A DNA stretch of 11,885 nucleotides from Planctomycetota bacterium (GTDB lineage: Bacteria > Planctomycetota > PLA2 > JAEUHO01), in contig JARGNS010000017.1 of NCBI GenBank assembly GCA_029213105.1, forward strand, positions 705 through 12,589. Reading direction: 5' to 3'. The position numbers were made by a program, and so were the translations under genes. Every line of letters starts with the position of its first letter. Position 1 is the stretch's first letter. Positions 1 to 5,193 of the stretch are shown here, in pieces. Below the pieces are notes generated by a model, which made no database searches, was not told where the DNA came from, and saw only the letters and a program-made list of their open reading frames with translations.

Positions 1-1
1 G

Positions 2-304
2 GGAGCCCTCACACATATTCCCCTGGGGCGCCTCGGCGACCCCGATGACATCGCCAAGGGCGTCGCTTTCTTGGTGTCCGACGAGGCTGCCTACGTGACG
101 GGCACCACGCTCGTCATCGACGGCGGCATAGACCACCCCCATCCCGCCCTCTCCGAGCTTCGATTCGAGTCGATACCTGCCGATCGTCTGCCGCACCGCC
201 GGATCCTAGCCCGGAGCCGCGGCTCCGGGGAGCACGCAAGCGAGGAAGCAGAGGGGCTTGGCCCCAGGGCGGAGGTGGGCTACGCCCCGGCGACGTCCGG
301 ATAG
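2..304 (+). CDS. SDR family oxidoreductase, C-terminal end (partial, cut by window start)
   Basis: Only the last 100 codons are inside the window. The first ~43 residues match the C-terminal end of classical short-chain dehydrogenase/reductases: an IPLGRLGDPDDIA block, then FLVSDEAAYVTGTTLVIDGG, the typical helix and last strand near the cofactor and subunit interface. Rossmann and YxxxK motifs would lie upstream, so substrate cannot be judged. Oddity: SDR proteins usually stop within a few residues of the DGG motif, but this frame continues ~57 residues of Arg/Ser/Gly/Pro-rich sequence. It runs through a perfect 20-bp palindrome and overlaps the end of the convergent LOG-family gene by 25 bp. 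A TAG lies one frame over at 129-131, just after DGG, so a frameshift or sequencing indel may have removed the native stop. The family call is secure; the true 3' end is not. Confidence 0.8.
   Translation, partial: GALTHIPLGRLGDPDDIAKGVAFLVSDEAAYVTGTTLVIDGGIDHPHPALSELRFESIPADRLPHRRILARSRGSGEHASEEAEGLGPRAEVGYAPATSG
210..229. repeat. Perfect 20-bp palindrome between convergent genes; possible bidirectional transcription terminator
   Basis: CCCGGAGCCGCGGCTCCGGG reads identically on both strands. It lies 51 bp beyond the stop of the minus-strand LOG gene and ~80 bp after the conserved end of the SDR gene, where a shared hairpin would end both transcripts. No T-tract follows on either strand, so it is not a textbook intrinsic terminator. 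Folding needs a few central bases unpaired. Confidence 0.45.
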
Positions 305-945
305 GCCGCCCGCAGGTGCGCCACCGCCTCGGCTGGCACATCCGTGTAGGTGGGCGTGACCTCCCCCTCGTCGATCGTGCCCTCGCCGAACATGCGCCCG
401 CGGATGAAGTCGCGCAGGGGCTGCCAGAACTCGGTGCCCATCACGATGATCGGGAACGGCGGGATCTTCCCGGTCTGGATCAGCGTCCCGGCCTCGAAGA
501 TCTCGTCCAGGGTTCCCACGCCACCCGGCATGCAGATGAAACTGCGCGAGTACTTCATCAACATGACCTTGCGCACGAAGAAGTAGTCGAACTCGATGGT
601 GCGATCCAGGTACGGGTTCGTGACCTGCTCGTGGGGCAGCGTGATCGTGCAACCCACGGAGATGCCGCCCCCTTCCTGCGCACCGCGGTTGGCCGCCTCC
701 ATGATGCCGGGCCCACCGCCGGTGATCACCGCGAAGCCGGCCTCGGCCAGGGCGCGCCCCGTGTCCCGGGCAAGCCGGTAGTAGCGATGGTCCTCGCCGA
801 ACCGCGCGGAGCCGAACACCGTGACGGCCGGCCCCAGGCCATGCAGGGTCCGGCAACCTCGCACGAACTCGTTGTGGATGTGGGCCGCGCGGTCCAGATC
901 GGCCGGGAGATCGTCCGGCCCTGCGAGGAAGTCCCGTTCCTTCAT
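280..945 (-). CDS. LOG family (TIGR00730-like) nucleotide phosphoribohydrolase
   Basis: A 221-residue Rossmann-like protein of the LOG/'lysine decarboxylase-like' family. Characterised members cleave nucleoside 5'-monophosphates (cytokinin riboside monophosphates in plants, AMP and related nucleotides in bacteria) to free base and ribose 5-phosphate; they are cytoplasmic and usually dimeric. Visible hallmarks are VTVFGSAR near residues 41-48, GGGPGIMEAANRGA at 76-89, the FFVRK segment around 122-126 and the signature PGGVGTLDE at 140-148, which carries the catalytic Glu. The N-terminus has ~35 residues before the core, as in the longer bacterial subgroup. There is no Shine-Dalgarno before the ATG; a TANNNT box ends 7 nt upstream, so the mRNA may be leaderless. 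It starts 25 nt after the stop of the methyltransferase on the same strand, so read-through is also possible. Family is certain; substrate is not. Confidence 0.92.
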   Translation of the reverse strand: MKERDFLAGPDDLPADLDRAAHIHNEFVRGCRTLHGLGPAVTVFGSARFGEDHRYYRLARDTGRALAEAGFAVITGGGPGIMEAANRGAQEGGGISVGCTITLPHEQVTNPYLDRTIEFDYFFVRKVMLMKYSRSFICMPGGVGTLDEIFEAGTLIQTGKIPPFPIIVMGTEFWQPLRDFIRGRMFGEGTIDEGEVTPTYTDVPAEAVAHLRAAYPDVAGA

Positions 946-952
946 GGGCGCC

Positions 953-958
953 AGCGTA
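953..958 (-). promoter_or_regulatory. Candidate -10 box (TACGCT) for a leaderless LOG gene
   Basis: TACGCT fits TANNNT and ends 7 nt before the ATG, so transcription would begin at or next to the start codon. No -35 sequence is recognisable. It is supported mainly by the same arrangement at other genes here that lack a Shine-Dalgarno. Confidence 0.35.
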
Positions 959-970
959 CCGGATCGCGGG

Positions 971-1576
971 CTAGGGCACGCGCAGCACCCAGGTCGTCAT
1001 GCAGCGCAGGCCCTGCACGTTGGTGGTCTTGAGCGGATCGAGCAGGGTGGCCCCGGCGCGCTCCGTCCATGCGAGCAGCCGCGCCTCGTCGACGAGGTAG
1101 CGCCTGGAGCCGTCGGGCAGCGCATGCCGTCCGGCCCCCAGGGAGCGGACGCGATCCTCGATGCCGATGTCCGACGCGAGCCGGGCGAAGAACATGCCGC
1201 CGGGGGCGAGCACCCTCAGCATGGCCGTCAGCATCGCGTCGAAGTGCTCGTGGTCGCGCGCGAAGTGCAGCACCGCATTGGAGAGCACGACATCGAAGCG
1301 ATCGTCCTCGAAGGGCAGCGCCTCGACGGTAGCCGCGCGCACGCGCTCCGCGCCCAGCCGGGGCAGGGTGGCGCGCACGTGGGCCACGTTGGCTTCGTCC
1401 TGATCGACGGCGTAGACGTCGTAGCCGGCCTGGGCGAAGTACACGAGGTTGCGCCCCCGCCCGCAGCCGGCGTCGAGGATCCGCTGGGAGGGCTCGATGC
1501 GGCCCTTGAGCAGTTGATCGAACAGGTAGATGTCGATCGGGCCGAAGCGGTCGAGGAGTTCCTGCTGCACGCTCAC
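971..1576 (-). CDS. Class I SAM-dependent methyltransferase
   Basis: A 201-residue single-domain methyltransferase. Motif I, LDAGCGRGRN at residues 34-43, binds SAM; Asp58 in the AVDQD strand would hold the ribose hydroxyls; the post-motif LPFEDDRFDVVLSN at ~87-100 and LRVLAPGG at ~120-127 complete the Rossmann core. The fold resembles TehB/UbiE-type small-molecule methyltransferases, but nothing visible fixes the substrate. I chose the GTG start because a perfect GGAGGTGA Shine-Dalgarno (1588-1581) sits 7 nt upstream counted from GGAGG; longer in-frame versions would run inside the DTW gene in another frame. The GTG overlaps the DTW stop in GTGA, indicating translational coupling and possibly a shared pathway such as RNA modification. 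That link is inference from gene order only. Confidence 0.9.
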   Translation of the reverse strand: MSVQQELLDRFGPIDIYLFDQLLKGRIEPSQRILDAGCGRGRNLVYFAQAGYDVYAVDQDEANVAHVRATLPRLGAERVRAATVEALPFEDDRFDVVLSNAVLHFARDHEHFDAMLTAMLRVLAPGGMFFARLASDIGIEDRVRSLGAGRHALPDGSRRYLVDEARLLAWTERAGATLLDPLKTTNVQGLRCMTTWVLRVP

Positions 1577-2787
1577 GAGGTCACCTCCGCCGCGGGCTGA
1601 GGGGGCGGGGGCGGCAGCCGGCGCCACGCGGCGAGGATGCCGGCGAGACGCCGTCCCGGTACATCGAGGGGGGGGGCCTCCAGCCCACCCGCAGGGGCGA
1701 AGCGTTCGAGCGGCCCGACCTTGCCTTCCGTGAGTGCACGCGCGGTCTCGCGCAAGTCCAGGTAGGCACCCGGAAGCTGACCGCCCACGTCCTGGAACAT
1801 GCGCAGGCCGTGATGCCCCCACGACGCCACGATGTCCGTGGGGCGCGTGAAGGCCGCAAAGCGCGCCAGCATCGTCTCCACGGCGACGCCACCCTGGAGC
1901 GCGTCCGCCGGCAGGCCGACATGGCCCGGGATGTCCGGCGCGAGGGGCTGGCGCGGCGCGAGGACCTCGGAGAAGGTCTCCCCCGTGGACGGTCGCAGCG
2001 CGACCCAGTGAATCAGCTCGTCCCCCAGGGCGCGCTGCGGCGAGTCGACGGGCCACGCGTTGGCATCACCGAACACGAGCACGAGGTCCTCGTGCTGCTC
2101 GAGCACCTCGCGGGGCAGGCGCTCGTAGGGCGTGAGACGCTTGCGCAGATGAACCCGCGGAGGGCTGGCGGAGCGCTTGGCTTCGATCTGAGCGTCGACC
2201 ATGGCGTTCATCGGCGCCATCAAGGCCTGGAAGCGGGTCGCGTCCCCCTCCAAGGCACCCAGGACGTGCATCAGCGCCTCGAGCGTGGACACGTAGGCGG
2301 CGCTCGGCTCCCGGCGGATGCGGTAGTTGGACGGGGCCGGGGCCGTGAACGCGTAGCGCGGCAGGGCGGCCAACCCGGGATTGTCGCGTACCAGGGTCTT
2401 GGCCTGCGACCAGGTCCCATCCACGACCACCAGGGTGACCGGGGCAGGCGGCGGCTCCGCGAGGATGTCGGTCGCGTCCTCCCCGGGGTAGAGCAGGATC
2501 GGCGGCCGCTCGGGATCTCCGCAGGCCGCCGCGAGGACCTCACTCCCATCCCACGCCGTCCCCACATGCAGGCTCGCGTTCGGCAGGCAGAGCTGCGCCA
2601 TGTGGGCCGTCCCGATGGGCATGCCGCGCTCGCGCGGATGCTGCAGGATCACGATGCGCGTGCGCGTCTCGATCGTCGTCAACGCCGCGCAGTAGCACAC
2701 GCTCTCGGGCCGCCCGCAGCGCGGGCACATCGCCCGCGGCTCGCGCACGGCATCGGTCGCATCGGCAGGGAGGTCGGCGGGCGGCAC
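1573..2787 (-). CDS. DTW-domain protein (tRNA-uridine aminocarboxypropyltransferase type) with C-terminal exonuclease-fold-like extension
   Basis: A 404-residue protein. Residues ~20-205 are a complete DTW domain: Cys21, Cys24, Cys31 and Cys33 form the CxxC/CxC zinc site, followed by PGEDA at 101-105, the name-giving DGTW at 123-126, SNYRIRREP at 153-161 and STLEA at 167-171. DTW enzymes (E. coli TapT, formerly YfiP, and TuaA homologues) transfer the 3-amino-3-carboxypropyl group of SAM to tRNA uridine, giving acp3U. Known bacterial members are ~200-250 residues, so the extra ~170 residues are notable. Residues ~232-391 follow the layout of a DnaQ/DEDD exonuclease (LVLVFGDANAW, TGETFSEVLAP, DIVASWGHHG, YLDLRETAR) but lack the catalytic acidic residues. 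The GTG start has no well-spaced Shine-Dalgarno; a TANNNT box ends 6 nt upstream. An internal ATG at residue 20 is the alternative start. Confidence 0.88.
   Translation of the reverse strand: MPPADLPADATDAVREPRAMCPRCGRPESVCYCAALTTIETRTRIVILQHPRERGMPIGTAHMAQLCLPNASLHVGTAWDGSEVLAAACGDPERPPILLYPGEDATDILAEPPPAPVTLVVVDGTWSQAKTLVRDNPGLAALPRYAFTAPAPSNYRIRREPSAAYVSTLEALMHVLGALEGDATRFQALMAPMNAMVDAQIEAKRSASPPRVHLRKRLTPYERLPREVLEQHEDLVLVFGDANAWPVDSPQRALGDELIHWVALRPSTGETFSEVLAPRQPLAPDIPGHVGLPADALQGGVAVETMLARFAAFTRPTDIVASWGHHGLRMFQDVGGQLPGAYLDLRETARALTEGKVGPLERFAPAGGLEAPPLDVPGRRLAGILAAWRRLPPPPPQPAAEVTS
1668..1676. repeat. Nine-base G homopolymer within the DTW gene
   Basis: Nine consecutive G on the plus strand (C on the coding strand) encode Ala-Pro-Pro around residues 371-373, in the C-terminal extension. 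The reading frame is intact as given. Such a run is prone to slippage or sequencing error. Confidence 0.6.
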
Positions 2788-2793
2788 ATCCTG

Positions 2794-2799
2794 AGAGTA
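2794..2799 (-). promoter_or_regulatory. Candidate -10 box (TACTCT) for a leaderless DTW gene
   Basis: TACTCT lies exactly 6 nt before the GTG at 2787, the geometry expected if transcription starts on the GTG. No -35 element is evident. The pattern is shared with the genes starting at 7503 and 9258. Confidence 0.4.
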
Positions 2800-2845
2800 C
2801 CGCTGGCACCCCCATGCCCTGGCATCACTCCGCGTCGATGAGCAC

Positions 2846-2873
2846 CTTCGGGGCCATCGCGCCCCCCCCGAAG
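2846..2873. repeat. Inverted repeat, 8-bp stem, in the gap between zinc-ribbon and DTW genes; possible terminator
   Basis: CTTCGGGG at 2846-2853 pairs perfectly with CCCCGAAG at 2866-2873 around a 12-nt loop. It lies 57 nt past the stop of the zinc-ribbon gene on the minus strand and ~47 nt before the proposed DTW promoter, where a terminator would fit. There is no T-run, so only the hairpin is supported. The 142-bp gap holds nothing else I recognise. Confidence 0.4.
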
Positions 2874-2929
2874 CGACCCGCGCACAGGTTCCGCGTTGGG
2901 GCTACGCCGAGCATGCGCCTTGGCGAGCC

Positions 2930-3181
2930 TCAGTCGCTCGTCTTCGAGCGCCCGATGCGGGTCCAGGCGGAGGACGACTCCAGGTTGGCGCGGGCATCCT
3001 TGTCGGTGAAGAAGCGCATGAGGCCGCAATCACGGCAAACGACCACCGTCATCGTGGCGTAGACGGCGAAGCTCCCGAGGTCGGGCAGCAGGCTGACCCC
3101 ACGCACCGCCCCCGCCGCGACGTGCCGGTGTCGGTAGAGGGCCTCGCCCTCGCAGTGCGGGCAGATGGACGACGTGGGCAT
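2930..3181 (-). CDS. Small zinc-ribbon protein of unknown function
   Basis: An 83-residue protein with two Cys pairs, CPHC at residues 7-10 and CRDC at 49-52, the knuckles of a zinc ribbon. Between them lie a His/Arg stretch (YRHRHV) and a hydrophobic strand (FAVYATMTVVVC). The tail after residue 57 is polar (FFTDKDARAN) and probably flexible. Such one-ribbon proteins often bind nucleic acid or a protein partner, but nothing here shows which. The ATG is well supported: GGAGG at 3193-3189 with a 7-nt spacer. A TATCCT box lies at 3211-3206 upstream. It starts 56 bp after the stop of the sulfotransferase gene on the same strand, so it could also be the last gene of that transcript. Confidence 0.8.
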   Translation of the reverse strand: MPTSSICPHCEGEALYRHRHVAAGAVRGVSLLPDLGSFAVYATMTVVVCRDCGLMRFFTDKDARANLESSSAWTRIGRSKTSD

Positions 3182-3205
3182 GGGGACACCTCCGAGGGAG
3201 GCCCC

Positions 3206-3211
3206 AGGATA
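3206..3211 (-). promoter_or_regulatory. Candidate -10 box (TATCCT) for the zinc-ribbon gene
   Basis: TATCCT would give a start of transcription near 3199 and a short leader containing the GGAGG. The same hexamer precedes the charged small protein at 9655. No clear -35. Confidence 0.3.
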
Positions 3212-3237
3212 GGTCCAAGCCGGCCCGCGGGCGGCGG

Positions 3238-4860
3238 CTAGTCGATCAGCAGCCCGCTGAGCTCGAACTCCTGGGTGGCGTAGGCCGCCGCGCAGCCGTC
3301 CCCCGCCGCGAACGCCTCGAAGAGCACCTCCCCGGCGTCGTTGACCACGAAGAGGCGGGGCGGCGAGTTGTCGTCGGGTGCCGAGAACGTGACCAGCATG
3401 TTGCCGCCCGCCGTGCGGTAGGCACTCGAGCAGATGGGCGAATAGAAGGCTTCAGCGAAGTCGAGGCTCAGCACCTCGGTGGCCGTGCGGAGCGTCTCGT
3501 CGATCCGGTACACGCTGACCTTGCTGTAGCCCTGCGAGTCCCCCACGTCCGGGAGGTTCGTGTTGCCAAGCCCGTTGTTGAAGCACGTCAGAAGTTCACC
3601 ATCCGCACTGATGGACAGGGAGTGCTGCCCGATCGGCGCGTCGCCGATCACGGTGAGTGCCAGGGGCTGCAAGCTGAGGGGGTAGGCCGTGTACCAGAGC
3701 TTGCCGGGGTTGCCGAGGATCCAGCGGATGGCACCCGTCTCGTAGTCGGCCTTCACGACGAAGTTCTCACGGCTCGAAGCGATGACGCTGTCGTCCGTGG
3801 CGTCGTACACGGCAGAGTTCATGTGGAACCAGTCGACGCCGTTCTGCACGAACGTCGACGGATCCTCGCCGAAGCCACTGATGCGTGCCGAGAAGATCTG
3901 GTCGAAGTCCCAGAGCTTCGTGATGGTGCCCGTCTGGGTCATCTCGGCCAGTACGGACTCGGGGCGATCGATGGCGCCATCCACGAAGGCCACGGTGTTC
4001 AGGAAACCGGTCTTGCCCGGCTCGATGTTGTGGTGCGAGGTGGTGCAACGGGGATCACTCATCACGTTCCGCGTGACGGAGCCTAGCCAGTCCACGTTGT
4101 AGATGGCGTTCGAGTTGAGTGCCCCCAGCACGATGCCCTCGGGCGTGCAGGCACGCGGGAACACGATGTCGGCCAGGGTCGGCGCGAACCAGCGCACCTC
4201 GCCGTCGATGTCGACGATCGTGGGGCCGGTGAAGCGCTGCATGAACATGTAGCTCACGTCGAGTCCCGCCTGGAGCGACTGCACGTCGATCCCGTCCGGC
4301 GGGTCCTGGGGCGGATCGTTGAGCGTGTTCACGACATAGGTGTTCGAGAGCGGCGCGGAAGTCGCGAACTCCACGTCGACGAGGACCTGGTTGTCGTACT
4401 CGTGGTAGAGGCCGAAAACCGTGAAGACCACCTCCCCGTTCACCTCATCGAGGGCACCGGTGCGATCCAAGAAGGAGCGCGCGTAGGTGACGCGGACGTC
4501 AGCGGCCGCGTTGCCGGGCTTGGTCTGCACGGTGAACGTCACGCGCTCGATGGGCTCGGGCTCGGTGAGCGCCAGGGTCGCCCGCACCGCGTAGGGAATC
4601 GGTCCACGCTCGAACTGCACATCGAAGTCACGCCCGACCGGTGTGGGATCGCCACCCCCTCCGACGCCCGTACTGCCCCCACCCCCCGCGAGGTCCGCGC
4701 CTCCTCCGCCCCCGCCGCACGCGGCAAGGATTGCAAGCAGGGCGACACCGAGGAGAGGTCGCGCCCAGAAGGAGCGACGGGCAGGGTGGTCGAGAAGCAT
4801 GACGATCCGTCCGTGGGTTGCGCCAACGCGCAGGAATGAAGACGACGCGCAAGGCCACAT
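3238..4860 (-). CDS. Aryl-sulfate sulfotransferase (ASST) family lipoprotein
   Basis: A 540-residue exported protein. A hydrophobic stretch (PLLGVALLAILAAC) ends in a lipobox with lipidation Cys at residue 48, followed by a Gly-rich linker to ~72, an N-terminal beta domain and a beta-propeller-like ASST domain from ~185. PAPS-independent ASSTs move a sulfuryl group from one phenolic sulfate to another via a sulfo-histidine. All active-site blocks known from the E. coli CFT073 enzyme (His252, His356, Arg374, His436) appear in order: SHHN at 275-278, DWFHMN with His346, SSREN with Arg364, and GQHS with His413. The His-Arg interval of 18 matches that enzyme exactly. The ATG at 4860 has GAGG with a 5-nt spacer. 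The in-frame ATG at 4800 gives a more normal signal peptide (Cys28) but has only a weak GGA. Family certain, start uncertain, natural substrate unknown. Confidence 0.88.
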   Translation of the reverse strand: MWPCASSSFLRVGATHGRIVMLLDHPARRSFWARPLLGVALLAILAACGGGGGGADLAGGGGSTGVGGGGDPTPVGRDFDVQFERGPIPYAVRATLALTEPEPIERVTFTVQTKPGNAAADVRVTYARSFLDRTGALDEVNGEVVFTVFGLYHEYDNQVLVDVEFATSAPLSNTYVVNTLNDPPQDPPDGIDVQSLQAGLDVSYMFMQRFTGPTIVDIDGEVRWFAPTLADIVFPRACTPEGIVLGALNSNAIYNVDWLGSVTRNVMSDPRCTTSHHNIEPGKTGFLNTVAFVDGAIDRPESVLAEMTQTGTITKLWDFDQIFSARISGFGEDPSTFVQNGVDWFHMNSAVYDATDDSVIASSRENFVVKADYETGAIRWILGNPGKLWYTAYPLSLQPLALTVIGDAPIGQHSLSISADGELLTCFNNGLGNTNLPDVGDSQGYSKVSVYRIDETLRTATEVLSLDFAEAFYSPICSSAYRTAGGNMLVTFSAPDDNSPPRLFVVNDAGEVLFEAFAAGDGCAAAYATQEFELSGLLID

Positions 4861-5193
4861 CGTGCCCTCTTCCTAAACCCGCTTCCGGCCGACGTAGCGC
4901 GGCGTCTCGACCGCCTTGGGGAGGGCGTCCCGGTCGTTGCGTTGCCACCGCGGGAGAGTGGAAACAAGCTTGCCGCGGCTCTCACCATCGGGCGCCGCTA
5001 CGGCCCGGACACCGATTGGAAGACGGGCCGCGAACACGGCATGCGGTAGCCAAACGGACCCGCGCGCGCCTGGTGGCAACCAACATCTCACCCGACCGAA
5101 GCGGTCGAATCGGCCGGCGCGACGACGCTTGTGAATCCGCGCCAACATCCGGAGCGCGGGCAGCTCGTTCGAGCGTCGTCGGCGCCGCGCGCG
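4861..5193. other. Non-coding stretch between two exported-protein genes
   Basis: This 333-bp region separates the stop of the TPR/peptidase gene from the sulfotransferase start. It must hold the sulfotransferase promoter, but I see no convincing -10/-35 pair. It contains the GAGG/AGGA Shine-Dalgarno region (4866-4874) and a hairpin at 5093-5107. A 91-codon minus-strand frame (5148-4873) crosses it, but its codons have many A/T third positions and an Arg-rich product, unlike the neighbours, so I do not call it a gene. Confidence 0.6.
5093..5107. repeat. Short hairpin after the TPR/peptidase gene; weak terminator candidate
   Basis: CGACCG and CGGTCG pair perfectly around a 3-nt loop, ~87 nt past the stop of the minus-strand gene. 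There is no T-tract, and a 6-bp stem is expected fairly often by chance in DNA this GC-rich. Confidence 0.25.

Noticed and set aside
316..1032. Open frame of 238 codons on the plus strand
   Set aside because: It is antisense to the LOG gene, with an Arg/His-rich product and no domain motifs. GC-rich DNA keeps long antisense frames open.
1810..2841. Open frame of 343 codons on the plus strand, antisense to the DTW gene
   Set aside because: The opposite strand carries a complete DTW motif set. The plus-strand product is Arg/Gly/His-rich with no recognisable family.
4873..5148. 91-codon minus-strand frame just upstream of the sulfotransferase gene
   Set aside because: The product is Arg-rich, third codon positions are not as GC-rich as in the neighbours, there is no good ribosome site, and it has no recognisable motif. 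Treated as non-coding, though a leader peptide cannot be fully excluded.
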